Shown here piece by piece: positions 27,869-36,819 of a stretch of 64,000 nt of DNA. Location: the NCBI RefSeq assembly GCF_047303175.1, contig NZ_CP138945.1; one strand, 5' to 3'. The position numbers and the translations under genes are program-made. The DNA is from Prochlorococcus_E sp000760215. GTDB lineage: Bacteria; Cyanobacteriota; Cyanobacteriia; PCC-6307; Cyanobiaceae. Numbering within the stretch: position 1 is the first letter of the stretch; every line of letters starts with the position of its first letter. Under the pieces are notes generated by a model, which did not search any database, was not told where the DNA came from, and saw only the letters and a program-made list of their open reading frames with translations.

Positions 27869-28678
27869 TTATGGTCTAAATAGCCAGAGGATTTGACCAT
27901 TAGTAGAAAATTCAATACTTATTAGTTCGATTAATGATGCAATCATACTCCCACCGGGCAAAAGACCTATTAATTTTTTCTTTGGACGGCCAAGAGTAAT
28001 TGGCTGGAGTTTTTCATCAAGGTCTGCAAGCTCTGCCGCTAAAAGCCTTGCATCATTTTCATCTCCAACTTCATCTACTAATCCAAGCTCTTTTGCTTGA
28101 TCACCAGTGAACACCCTTCCATCTGCAAAGGCTCTTACTGATTCCTCGCTAAGGTTTCTTCCTTGTGCAACTGCTTTAACAAACTGGCCATAACTACTAT
28201 CTATAAGTGATTGAAGAAGAGAACGTTCTTCAGCTGTAAGAGCTCTATCCGGTGAAAGGATGTCCTTAAACACACCACTTTTTACTGTTTCAAATTGAAT
28301 GCCTATACGTTCAAGCAACTTCGAAATGTTGTTGCCACGAAGAATCACGCCTATTGAACCTGTAATGGTTCCAGGGTTTGCAATAATCCTCTCAGCAGCA
28401 ACTCCTATATAAACGCCCCCAGAAGCTGATATGTTGCCAAAACTTGCTATAACATGACATCCCGTTTCTCGAAGTCTAAGTAGTGCAGCATGTATTTCCT
28501 GACTGTCACCAACAGTGCCTCCTGGGCTATCAATGCGAAGAAGAAGAGCTGGGAACTCTCTTTTTTCAACTTGTCGAATAGCTTTAAGAACAATTTTTCT
28601 TGTGGAACCTCCTATGGGTCCATCAATAATTATTCTTGCCATCCTTTTTTTGGATTTGCGACGCCAAGGCCAGATCAT
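27869..28678 (-). CDS. sppA: Signal peptide peptidase SppA (S49)
   Basis: The 269-residue protein is the short, single-domain form of SppA. It shows RIDSPGGTVGDSQEI near 48, the nucleophile Ser in NISASGGVYI near 82-91 and the general-base Lys region VKSGVFKDILSPDR near 133-146. It cleaves remnant signal peptides in the membrane. The N-terminus MIWPWRRKSKKR has little hydrophobic anchor, as in some cyanobacterial SppA2-type proteins. Confidence 0.92.
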   Translation of the reverse strand: MIWPWRRKSKKRMARIIIDGPIGGSTRKIVLKAIRQVEKREFPALLLRIDSPGGTVGDSQEIHAALLRLRETGCHVIASFGNISASGGVYIGVAAERIIANPGTITGSIGVILRGNNISKLLERIGIQFETVKSGVFKDILSPDRALTAEERSLLQSLIDSSYGQFVKAVAQGRNLSEESVRAFADGRVFTGDQAKELGLVDEVGDENDARLLAAELADLDEKLQPITLGRPKKKLIGLLPGGSMIASLIELISIEFSTNGQILWLFRP

Positions 28679-28731
28679 TTCTTTAGTACGTATTCCATTG
28701 AATCTTAAAAAAAAGCTTTCAAAGTGTGGTC

Positions 28732-29688
28732 ATGTTTGAAAAGTTGAATTGGTTGTTAATGGTTTTACCCTTCGCATTATGGGGGACTGCAATGGCAGCC
28801 ATGTCACCATTGGTTGAATCAGGTGGGCCTGAGGTTGTAGCCACCTTAAGGCTTTTCCCTGCTGGAGTGGTACTTCTATTAGCAGCATTTTGCCTCAAAA
28901 GACCTTTAAAAATTGCAAAAACTGATTGGTTATGGTTTGTAGCTTTCTCGTTAATTGATGGAAGCTTATTTCAATTTTGCTTAGCAAGAGGCTTGGCGGA
29001 AACCGGCGCAGGATTAGGTTCTGTATTCATTGATTCTCAACCATTAATCGTTGCATTACTAGCTAGAACTCTTTTTGGAGATCCTATTAATCCTATTGGT
29101 TGGATTGGCTTGACTTTAGGGATTGGAGGAATAGCTTGTATAGGAATTTCGCCAGATTTATTAGGCAACTGGTTCTTAATGGGAGAAGAAGTTTCTGGAT
29201 TTAATATTTTAAATAATGGAGAGACTTGGATGTTATGTGCTGCAATTGCAATGGCTATAGGAACTGTTTTAATTCGTTTTACTTGTAAAGGAAGTGACCC
29301 AGTCTCTGTAACCGGATGGCACATGGTAATTGGAAGTATTCCTTTGGCATTGGTTCATTATTTTGATCGGGAATGGCCCCTATTCCCTCATTGGTCTTTC
29401 CATGACTGGAGCTTAATGGCCTATACCACTTTATTAGGGAGCGCTTTGGCTTATGGATTATTTTTTTGGTTTGCAAGCAAAAAAGAACTTACAAGTTTTA
29501 GTGCCCTTGCATTTTTAACCCCAGTATTTGCTCTTATTTCAGGAGGTGTTTGGTTAGGAGAAAGACTTAATTCAATACAATGGATTGGTGTTTGTTTTGT
29601 TCTTTTCTCTGTGTTTTTAGTTAGCCAACGGTCTAGGTTATGGGAGCCTTGGACTAATCTTAATGGTGGTATTTCAAAAGATATATAA
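28732..29688 (+). CDS. EamA-family (DMT) transporter
   Basis: The protein has about ten transmembrane helices in two EamA repeats (first about 5-140, second about 170-305). It begins MFEKLNWLLMVLPFALWGTAMAA and contains ALAYGLFFWFASKKELTSFSALAFLTPVFAL, given here only as the typical ninth and tenth helix region. The ATG at 28732 is preferred over a GTG six bases upstream. Substrates of the family include amino acids, nucleotide sugars and other metabolites; none can be assigned. It is followed after 2 bp by a glycosyltransferase, so the two are probably cotranscribed. Confidence 0.85.
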   Translation: MFEKLNWLLMVLPFALWGTAMAAMSPLVESGGPEVVATLRLFPAGVVLLLAAFCLKRPLKIAKTDWLWFVAFSLIDGSLFQFCLARGLAETGAGLGSVFIDSQPLIVALLARTLFGDPINPIGWIGLTLGIGGIACIGISPDLLGNWFLMGEEVSGFNILNNGETWMLCAAIAMAIGTVLIRFTCKGSDPVSVTGWHMVIGSIPLALVHYFDREWPLFPHWSFHDWSLMAYTTLLGSALAYGLFFWFASKKELTSFSALAFLTPVFALISGGVWLGERLNSIQWIGVCFVLFSVFLVSQRSRLWEPWTNLNGGISKDI

Positions 29689-29690
29689 GA

Positions 29691-30779
29691 ATGGATTTAC
29701 AACATTTAAAATTAATTATCATTAGTACTCCTATTGGATTTATCGGGAGCGGAAGAGGTGGTGGTGTTGAATTAACTTTGGTCTCTATAGTAAAAGGATT
29801 ATTAGAGATGGGATATGAAATTACCATAATTGCATCAGAAGGATCTTCTTTACCTTCTTCTTGTCAGAAGGCTAATATTATAGAAGTTAAAGGGGTAGAT
29901 CAAGTTAGTTGGCAACAGCAAAAGGATGATTCCCCTATTGAAATACCTATGGATGGAATACTTCCTAAATTTCTAGAGATAGCAATTAATCTATCTAAAG
30001 AATATGATGCAATCCTAAATTTATCCTATGACTGGTTACCCATATGGATTACTCCATATATAAATGCAAATATATTTCATTTAATTAGCATGGGAGGTGT
30101 TTCTAAGATAATAAAAAATACTATTAAAAATATATCTGAAACACATCATTCTCGATTAGCATTTCATACATATACTCAAGCTTCAGACTATCGATTAGAG
30201 AAGGAGCCTATTATTGTAGGGAATGGATTTGATTTTAGAGATTATGATTTTCAAGCAAATTCAACAGGACCTATAGGCTGGGCTGGAAGAGTTGCTCCAG
30301 AGAAAGGATTAGAGGATGCAGCAAAAGTCGCAGCATCTCTAGGGGATACTTTACTGGTTTGGGGTTTCATCGAAAATAATGACTATGCTTCTAAAATTGA
30401 GGCCTCTGTACCTCCAGGAACAATTGAATGGAGAGGGTTCCTAAACACTCATCAATTCCAATCTCAAATGGGAGCTTGTAGAGTACTTATCAATACGCCA
30501 AAGTGGAATGAAGCTTACGGGAATGTTGTAATGGAAGCCATGGGTTGTGGAGTCCCAGTAGTTGCTTATAACCGGGGTGGGCCTGGCGAACTAATTAAAT
30601 CAGGCGTTACAGGTTGGTTAGTTCCTCCAGACGATATTGATAAATTAAGAGAAGCTGTATTAAAAGCAAACAAAATCAATAGAAAAGATTGCAGAGAATG
30701 GGCTATTCAATCTTCTTCTTATCAACAACTTGCGAAAAGAATTCATTGTTGGATTACAAATGAAATTGCAATTAAATAA
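29691..30779 (+). CDS. Glycosyltransferase family 4-like
   Basis: The 362-residue GT-B enzyme has a Gly-rich acceptor-side loop IGSGRGGGVELTLVS near 18-32. The donor site has IGWAGRVAPEKGLEDAA near 197, PKWNEAYGNVVMEAMGCGVPVVAYNRGG near 268 and LVPPDDIDKL near 307. It probably uses a nucleotide sugar to glycosylate a lipid or glycan. It starts 2 bp after the DMT transporter and is followed by an ArnT-like transferase. Confidence 0.85.
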   Translation: MDLQHLKLIIISTPIGFIGSGRGGGVELTLVSIVKGLLEMGYEITIIASEGSSLPSSCQKANIIEVKGVDQVSWQQQKDDSPIEIPMDGILPKFLEIAINLSKEYDAILNLSYDWLPIWITPYINANIFHLISMGGVSKIIKNTIKNISETHHSRLAFHTYTQASDYRLEKEPIIVGNGFDFRDYDFQANSTGPIGWAGRVAPEKGLEDAAKVAASLGDTLLVWGFIENNDYASKIEASVPPGTIEWRGFLNTHQFQSQMGACRVLINTPKWNEAYGNVVMEAMGCGVPVVAYNRGGPGELIKSGVTGWLVPPDDIDKLREAVLKANKINRKDCREWAIQSSSYQQLAKRIHCWITNEIAIK

Positions 30780-30814
30780 ATACACATATTCTTTAAAATA
30801 TATCTAAAGTCAAA

Positions 30815-32647
30815 GTGAAGTCATTTATCTCTAAATCTGAATACCAGAAAGGAATATTTGCAATTCTCTTGTTTGGTTTTTTTATTTTTATTTTTCAACT
30901 TGGATCAACTGGTTTAATCGATGAGACACCTCCTCTATTTGCTGCTGCAAGCAGAGCAATGAGTGAAACAGGTAATTGGCTTACTCCAAGAGTTAATGGA
31001 TTAAATAGGTTTGACAAGCCTCCCTTGATTTATTGGTTAATGGGATCCTTTTACTCCATACCAGGACATGACCTCTGGGATCCACTAGGAACTTGGGCTG
31101 CAAGACTTCCTTCTGCTATGTCGAGCCTGATGATGATGCTTTTCCTTGGCGACACATTAATGAAACATCCAGTGCGAAATAATACTTTTCCAAGAAGGAC
31201 AGCTCTGGTGGCGTCACTTGCATTTGCACTGTCTCCAATAGTTATTGTATGGGGCCGCATCGCAGTTAGCGATGCGCTTCTTTGCTGCACCTTAGGAATA
31301 AGTTTACTTCTCAATTGGAGAACATATGTTTACAAAGATAGTTCTAATAATTGGTGGAGTGCTTGGGTCGTACTGGGATTAGCTGTTCTTACAAAAGGGC
31401 CAGTTGCAATAGTCTTAACATTAATGACTTTGATTATTTTTGGATATTTTCAAAAGGATTATTTAACTCTAATAAAAAAGACTAAACCATTAAAAGGTTT
31501 GTGTATTAGCGTTCTAATAAGTAGTCCTTGGTATATAGCCGAGTTGATTGTTGAAGGGAAGCCTTTCTTTGATAGTTTCTTTGGTTACCATAATCTTCAA
31601 AGATTAACATCAGTTGTAAATAGTCATTCTCAACCATGGTGGTTTTTCGTAATGATGCTATTAATAGCATCATTTCCATTTACACCTTTTCTAATCTCTG
31701 GTTTAATTAACTACTTCTATAAAATATTAAGTCCAAATAGAAGCTACTATATAAACAAAACAGATAATTCTTTACTTAATTTTGCAGGCAGCTGGCTCAT
31801 CTCTGTTTTTATACTATTTACATTTGCAGCCACGAAGCTTCCTAGTTATTGGCTTCCTGCAACTCCTGCTGCTGCAATAATTATTGCTTTATCGTCAGGC
31901 AAAAGTATCCATGATGATAGAAAAGTTTCAATTCACTATTTGTCAATATCTTTTTTCATGTTTTTGATGGCCATATTACTTTCAAATCCCGAAATATGGA
32001 TTAACACTATAAATGATCCTGAAATGCCTGAACTTGCATCAGAATTATTAGAAAGTGGTTTAGTTACAAGAGCTGCTATATATTTTTACTTACCTGCATT
32101 TATAAGCCTTTATTTCGCGATAGGGAAAAAGTCGAGAAATCTAATATTACTTCAATTGCCATTTATTATTTTTCAAATCTTTGTAATGCTTCCGATCTGG
32201 AAACTTGCAGATGGCTTACGTCAAAAGCCTATTAGAGAAGTTGCAAAACAGCTCACTTTGCTACACAAGGAAAATGAAGAACCAATAGCAATGGTTGGTA
32301 TAAAGAAGCCCTCTCTTCATTTTTATGCGAATAAATTAATATTTTACGAATCAAATGATGTAGTAGCACTTGTCAACTTATCTGAAAGATTACGTGAAGA
32401 GAATAGAGCAGAGTGGACTAACGAAACAACCTTTTCAGAGGGGAGGTCTCCTACTGTACTTGTTGTTATAGACAAGAAAACAAATGATTACCCGCACTGG
32501 CAAGGAATGAATGCAAAGGAAATTAGTTCTTTTGGTATCTATAAGCTTTTGCGTCTAGATATAGGAACTCTTAAACAAAGAGAAATCCTTCTAAAAAAGG
32601 AAGGCGTTGTTTCAGACTGGAGAAAGCCTCGAAACGAAAGATTCTAA
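30815..32647 (+). CDS. ArnT/PMT-like membrane glycosyltransferase
   Basis: The 610-residue protein has about 11-12 membrane helices. The first periplasmic loop carries the catalytic acidic pair in GLIDETPPLFAAASRAMSETG near 34, followed by RFDKPPLIYW, the hallmark of GT39/GT83 enzymes that use polyprenyl-phosphate sugars. The C-terminal 120 residues are soluble. It would act on the periplasmic face, perhaps modifying a lipid or protein. The start is GTG; no in-frame ATG lies nearby. Confidence 0.85.
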   Translation: MKSFISKSEYQKGIFAILLFGFFIFIFQLGSTGLIDETPPLFAAASRAMSETGNWLTPRVNGLNRFDKPPLIYWLMGSFYSIPGHDLWDPLGTWAARLPSAMSSLMMMLFLGDTLMKHPVRNNTFPRRTALVASLAFALSPIVIVWGRIAVSDALLCCTLGISLLLNWRTYVYKDSSNNWWSAWVVLGLAVLTKGPVAIVLTLMTLIIFGYFQKDYLTLIKKTKPLKGLCISVLISSPWYIAELIVEGKPFFDSFFGYHNLQRLTSVVNSHSQPWWFFVMMLLIASFPFTPFLISGLINYFYKILSPNRSYYINKTDNSLLNFAGSWLISVFILFTFAATKLPSYWLPATPAAAIIIALSSGKSIHDDRKVSIHYLSISFFMFLMAILLSNPEIWINTINDPEMPELASELLESGLVTRAAIYFYLPAFISLYFAIGKKSRNLILLQLPFIIFQIFVMLPIWKLADGLRQKPIREVAKQLTLLHKENEEPIAMVGIKKPSLHFYANKLIFYESNDVVALVNLSERLREENRAEWTNETTFSEGRSPTVLVVIDKKTNDYPHWQGMNAKEISSFGIYKLLRLDIGTLKQREILLKKEGVVSDWRKPRNERF

Positions 32648-32991
32648 TCCTAATTAATTCATCTCGCTTATAACTATCAACAGAAAAGTTTCTTCTAAGT
32701 TTTTCTTGACGAAATTTCCCTTATTGCCATTACTAAAGCATGAGTCAATCTGAGCCTATCCCTCTTGACGCATAAGATGCATGACTGCTTTGACAAAGCG
32801 CTTGTCATAAGAGCATCAAATATAAAGGAAACCTAAAGAAAGCTTATCATGTCGTCCAGATCGATCGAGAAGGTAAGAGTCATGATCTTTTTTCTTGACA
32901 ACTCCCTCTTTAAATGAATTTGCTAATCCTGCTTTCAAATCGAATGCAAAAAGATTAATCTTATCAAGCCTTACCTGAAAAGGCTGAATCT
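32648..32991. other. Intergenic region, no gene recognised
   Basis: This 344-bp stretch follows the ArnT-like gene. It has short stop-rich frames only (for example a 22-codon frame from 32849). A short dyad GCTTTGACAAAGC occurs near 32792 and could be part of a small transcript, but no known RNA family was recognised. Confidence 0.35.
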
Positions 32992-33171
32992 ATGTCTAGA
33001 AAAGATCTCAATAAATTCATTGAAAAAGTCAATGCTCTTAACGCTTTAATTGATTCTATTGAAAAAATTCCAAGTCGAAAAATTCAATTAGAGAAATGCA
33101 TTTCACATGACCAGGTCGTAAAGCTTGCCAAGTCATGGGGGTTTGACATAGGAAGGCGTTGGGGAGAGTAA
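32992..33171 (+). CDS. Nif11-like small protein
   Basis: The 59-residue protein begins MSRKDLNKFIEKVNALNALI and ends HDQVVKLAKSWGFDIGRRWG with a final Glu. The short helical N-terminus followed by VVKLAKSWGFDIG matches the Nif11 domain (vxxAkxxGFdig). The lack of a Gly-Gly leader cleavage site and core region argues against a prochlorosin-type precursor. It is therefore a stand-alone Nif11-like protein conserved in picocyanobacteria; the function is unknown. No strong ribosome-binding site is apparent. Confidence 0.75.
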   Translation: MSRKDLNKFIEKVNALNALIDSIEKIPSRKIQLEKCISHDQVVKLAKSWGFDIGRRWGE

Positions 33172-33260
33172 ATTAATTAAAATTATTTGTTATTTCTTTT
33201 TAAATCTTAATTGGAGTACTTTGCTAAAGTCTAAATATATTCTCTTGGGAGACATTAAAA

Positions 33261-33392
33261 TCAAGGGGAATCAAAGAAGCCCGTTGAAGCAAGGTAAAGG
33301 ATCATAATAACTATTGGTCCTAATCCAAAAATTAGTAAAACTAGTTTTTGTAATTTAGGAGATTCTTCTTTCTCTTTTATAAGTTTACTCAT
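33261..33392 (-). CDS. Small single-helix membrane protein
   Basis: A 43-residue frame starts at ATG 33392: MSKLIKEKEESPKLQKLVLL followed by a hydrophobic helix and the end LASTGFFDSP. A charged N-terminus plus one transmembrane helix is a common layout for small photosystem or envelope proteins of Prochlorococcus. No family was assigned, and support comes from composition and start context only. Confidence 0.5.
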   Translation of the reverse strand: MSKLIKEKEESPKLQKLVLLIFGLGPIVIMILYLASTGFFDSP

Positions 33393-33540
33393 TTCTTTTA
33401 ATTATTTTCTTCATTATAAAATTTCAATCCCATTGAATTAATAAATATCATAATAATCATTAAGAATCTTTTGAGATTGAATCACTTATAGAATTTAAAT
33501 TCAATGGTTTTCCAATTATTTATTAATATAGTATAAAACA

Positions 33541-33572
33541 AAAAAGGCCTCGTATAAACGAGGCCTTTTTTA
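33541..33572. terminator. Bidirectional intrinsic terminator after pcb
   Basis: The stem GGCCTCGT (33546-33553) pairs with ACGAGGCC (33558-33565) around a 4-nt loop. There is a run of T on the right and a run of A on the left, so it can stop transcription in both directions. It lies 17 bp beyond the pcb stop codon. Confidence 0.85.
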
Positions 33573-33588
33573 GTATATGCAAAGAAAG

Positions 33589-34659
33589 TTAATTTGAACT
33601 TGTACTGAAGTTCAATTTAGCTCCAATTTCCTTGAAGTTATATCCCATTGCACGAAGTGCATGCCAAAGATGCCCCTGGATAGCAAAGAAACCTGCAATG
33701 TAGTGAAAATTAGCTGTCCAACAGCGTCCTGAATGTCCTAAAGGTGCAATTCCATTGCTGTAGTCTATTGAGTCAACAAAAGCTGGGGCAATTACAAAAG
33801 CACGATTTAGTGGCTCTCCATAAAATTCAACGGGGTAAACCGTGGTGTTTTGAGAAACCCAGAAAGCTGCAACAATTGCCATCCAGCCGATGCCAGCAAG
33901 ACTAAATGAAAGAATTGCTTCTGCTGAAAGAAGACCAGCTCCTTTTAACCTGTCATATTCCCCAAGGCGTTTATCTTCCCATTTTGTAGAACCTGCAATT
34001 GCATGAAAGCATCCACCAGTAATCTCAACAAATGCAAGGAATGCATGACCTCCCATTACATCTTCAAGGCTATCAATATTTAGGAAATTAACTTGGCGTT
34101 CCCAAATCATTGATAGATCAAGATTGTAATTAACTTGTCTAACCGCACCAATAGCTGGGTCATATATTCCGTGTATCCTTGCCCATTCAACAAACCATGC
34201 ACAAGCAAGGCCAAAAAGTATTAGATGATGGCCAAGGATAAAGGTTTGGTTGTCTGGGTTATCCCATTCCAATTTGAACTTCCTAGCTTGGGCAACATTA
34301 CTTTTCTGCATGTCATCAGGAAAGTAAATGGCATGCATTAATCCTCCTGCTCCATAAACCATTGACAAAATTAAATGAACGATTGCGATGGTTACCACAC
34401 CAGCTCCAGTCCAGACCCCAGCTTCATCGAAGCCAATACCTACTGATGCTAAATGAGGAAGAAATATCAACCCTTGATCACCCATAGGCAACGAAGGGTC
34501 AAAGCGAGAAAGTTCGAATAATGTGTTAGAACCTGCTCCAAAAGCGATCATCCCAGTATGCGCAGCATGCGAGGCTATAAATCGCCCAGATCGATTGGTA
34601 ACAGATGCATTACCAGCCCAAAAGTCATAAGTGACGTCTGGATTACCATAGGTCTGCAT
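33589..34659 (-). CDS. pcb: Divinyl-chlorophyll a/b-binding light-harvesting protein Pcb
   Basis: The 356-residue protein has six transmembrane helices of the CP43/IsiA family. The N-terminus MQTYGNPDVTYDFWAGNASV and RFIASHAAHTGMIAFGAGSN match Pcb. Histidines that bind chlorophyll appear in SHAAHTG, LILGHHLI-type and GHAFLAFVEITGGCFHA segments. The large lumenal loop of CP43 is missing, as expected. Pcb forms the main antenna in Prochlorococcus, and low-light ecotypes carry several copies. It is monocistronic here, with the terminator at 33541. Confidence 0.95.
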   Translation of the reverse strand: MQTYGNPDVTYDFWAGNASVTNRSGRFIASHAAHTGMIAFGAGSNTLFELSRFDPSLPMGDQGLIFLPHLASVGIGFDEAGVWTGAGVVTIAIVHLILSMVYGAGGLMHAIYFPDDMQKSNVAQARKFKLEWDNPDNQTFILGHHLILFGLACAWFVEWARIHGIYDPAIGAVRQVNYNLDLSMIWERQVNFLNIDSLEDVMGGHAFLAFVEITGGCFHAIAGSTKWEDKRLGEYDRLKGAGLLSAEAILSFSLAGIGWMAIVAAFWVSQNTTVYPVEFYGEPLNRAFVIAPAFVDSIDYSNGIAPLGHSGRCWTANFHYIAGFFAIQGHLWHALRAMGYNFKEIGAKLNFSTSSN

Positions 34660-34965
34660 AAATTTAGATGTTCCGATGGGTAGACATGACCAAAGGTTAC
34701 AGGGATCACATTCTTATGCTCGTTTTGTTAAAGGTCTGTATTTAAAAGTCAAAGTTTAGACCAGCCATATAAAGTCTATTTCAAGGAAAATCAAGTTTTT
34801 CTTCCTGAAGAGTCTTCAACGCAATGGGAGGCATTTAAAAAGAGGATTCAAACATATCGGCTCTATAAAGCCTTTTCTAGTCTTATTTAAGCAACAAACT
34901 TTTCCTAAAAAGAGGTTTCCTCTATCTTTTCCTGCTAGAAAGCTTTTTGAATTCAAAAATGCACC
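34660..34965. other. Intergenic region upstream of pcb and a protease gene
   Basis: This 306-bp divergent region must contain the pcb promoter on the minus strand and that of the protease gene on the plus strand. No strong consensus -35/-10 pair or known operator was identified. A TTGACT element on the minus strand near 34750 is a weak -35 candidate for pcb. Confidence 0.4.
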
Positions 34966-35382
34966 TTGAAGGTTTTAAAGAAAGTCTCTCCTAAATTATT
35001 CGCCTTATCTATTGCCTCCTTTGGAATGATCAATGGGATAGGGGCATTATCTGAGGTCAAAATAGATTGCGAGTCATCTGCTTGGGAAGATCATCCATCA
35101 TGCGATAAATCTAAAGGGACCAAAACAATTGACAAAAAGTCAGGGTTAGAAGTAATTGAATTTGTCAAAGATATTGATTGGAAGTCAAAATCCAGAGATA
35201 AGCTTCCTTATTCAAAAATAGTCAAAGTTACATCCCTACTAGATGGTGAATATGAACTTGCTGTTTTTGATAGAGATTACAAAAGTGGATTATGGTCAGG
35301 AGGTAGCGAGAGAGTTGTCCTAAATGGACAACCGATATGCTGCGAGGATATACCTATTCAGCTGGAGGATGTGGGCTTTTAA
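34966..35382 (+). CDS. N-terminal part of a frameshifted secreted protease
   Basis: The 138-residue frame starts at a TTG (no in-frame ATG) and begins with a signal peptide (PKLFALSIASFGMINGIGAL). It continues as an extracytoplasmic domain with CESSAWEDHPSCDKS and YELAVFDRDYKSGLWSGGSE. It stops at 35382 inside the next frame. The downstream protease frame lacks a signal peptide, and its first residues (GYTYSAGGCGLLTCTYQ) look like the continuation of this domain. A single-base indel near 35330-35345 is the simplest explanation. Two overlapping genes or a sequencing error are alternatives. Confidence 0.6.
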   Translation: MKVLKKVSPKLFALSIASFGMINGIGALSEVKIDCESSAWEDHPSCDKSKGTKTIDKKSGLEVIEFVKDIDWKSKSRDKLPYSKIVKVTSLLDGEYELAVFDRDYKSGLWSGGSERVVLNGQPICCEDIPIQLEDVGF

Positions 35383-36362
35383 CTTGTACATATCAAAGGT
35401 CATCTTACAATGATTTACCAGATGTTATAGAGCTATTTGTTGCTAGTAAAAGTTTTAGATTATATGGAGATAGTGGCGAATTCCAATTACCTCAATCTTT
35501 TGTAGAATTAATAAAAAAAAGCAATGAAAATACTGAAGTCAATTTAAAATTAAAAGGGAGCAGTGGTGCTGTCATCCCAATAGGTAGTGGAACAATATCT
35601 TCATTAAAGCAACTTTATACTAAAGGGATAAAATCATGGACAAGGCCAGAGTTTAAAATATCAAGAACAAAAGTTAGCAAGAATGCAATTTCAATTGAGA
35701 AAATCGCAGAAAATACACTTCAATCAGTAGTAATGCTAAAAAACGAAAGAGGCCTAGGAAGTGGTTTCTTAATTAATAACAAAGGACTTATCGTGACTAA
35801 TAGACATGTTGTTGCTGGAGGAGATAAGAAGTTTCAGATAGTTGCTCAAGGAGGAATAAAAGCCAATGGAAAGGTTGTATATGTAGATAGAAAGTTGGAT
35901 TTTGCTTTGGTTAGCTCTGAAGGTATGAAGAGAACTAAACCACTTCCTTTATGCTATGCGGACTATCCAACTCCAGGACAAGCAGTTGTTGCATTAGGTT
36001 CCCCAAGTGGACTTGCAGGAACAGTTACCACAGGAATAGTTAGTGCCATTAGATACCCTGCAGGCAAACTAGAAGGTGTTGCACCTAGTTATGTAACTTT
36101 AATTCAAACAGATGCAGCAATAAGCCCTGGCAATAGTGGAGGCCCACTCGTCAATTCAAGAGGAGAAGTTGTAGGAGTTAATACATTTAATTATCTTGGA
36201 GCAGGAGGGAAAGGGCAGAATCTAAACTTTGCTGTTTCTATTGTAGATATCCTTAGAGCAGTTGATGCAGTTGCCCCAGAAGAAAGCAAAGAGATTAATT
36301 GGTTGCCTAAGTGGCTTAATCTCTTTCAGACAGAGACTAATAGATGTGGAAACTTTATATAA
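35337..36362 (+). CDS. Trypsin-like serine protease (DegP/HtrA type), lacks signal peptide
   Basis: This 341-residue frame overlaps the preceding one by 46 bp in the -1 frame. After about 105 residues of an N-terminal domain it has a trypsin-like module. The catalytic His is in GLIVTNRHVVAGG near 160, Asp in YVDRKLDFALVSS near 186, and Ser in QTDAAISPGNSGGPLVNSRG near 265. No PDZ domain follows. The protein should be periplasmic, but its export signal lies in the upstream frame. It may therefore be inactive unless the frameshift is bypassed. Confidence 0.75.
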   Translation: MLRGYTYSAGGCGLLTCTYQRSSYNDLPDVIELFVASKSFRLYGDSGEFQLPQSFVELIKKSNENTEVNLKLKGSSGAVIPIGSGTISSLKQLYTKGIKSWTRPEFKISRTKVSKNAISIEKIAENTLQSVVMLKNERGLGSGFLINNKGLIVTNRHVVAGGDKKFQIVAQGGIKANGKVVYVDRKLDFALVSSEGMKRTKPLPLCYADYPTPGQAVVALGSPSGLAGTVTTGIVSAIRYPAGKLEGVAPSYVTLIQTDAAISPGNSGGPLVNSRGEVVGVNTFNYLGAGGKGQNLNFAVSIVDILRAVDAVAPEESKEINWLPKWLNLFQTETNRCGNFI

Positions 36363-36819
36363 AATGATTCTAATTTCTTGAATGAGATAGATCCTTGCTT
36401 AGAAGCAAATTCTGATCAGCATGAAGTACAAGAAAGCGATGCAGTCAAAAAGAGAGAATCTCACCACTAAGAATCAAAAACCAGAAGCTCATATTGCAAT
36501 GCAAAATGAATGTTTAGAAAGACTAGAAGGGGGTTCTTTAGGCGAGATTCAATCAGGTGATTTAGCCAGTAGTTATTAGAAGTACATTTAATTAGCTAAA
36601 AAAGCATTCTTATATATATTTAAAAACTGCAAAATCCCCTTTAATTTATTCATTTAAAAACCCACCAAAATTATTATCTATGTGTAGCTAAGCTAGATTT
36701 AACCCATCAACGGTGGGATTTGCAAAGAGAGATCCCTTGTCGTCATTAGCTATTTTAATGATAAAAAAACCACCAAAACCCACCATTAAAAAACCCAAAA
36801 TCAAGCGGGGGACTATCTA
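36363..36819. other. Intergenic region and glyQ leader
   Basis: This 457-bp gap has one weak open frame (36421-36579, 52 codons, MKYKKAMQSKRENLTTKNQK...) without a clear ribosome-binding site. Nearer glyQ there is a hairpin (CCCATC 36703-36708 with GGTGGG 36712-36717). The motif ACCCACCA recurs near 36661 and 36775. Neither the frame nor the hairpin matches a family known to me. Confidence 0.35.

Noticed and set aside
32648..33540. Lanthipeptide precursor genes around the Nif11-like protein
   Set aside because: No Gly-Gly leader end, Cys/Ser/Thr-rich core or LanM gene was seen.
35337..35382. Programmed -1 frameshift in the protease overlap
   Set aside because: The needed direction is -1, but no X-XXY-YYZ heptamer or downstream stem was found; a mutation or error explains it better.
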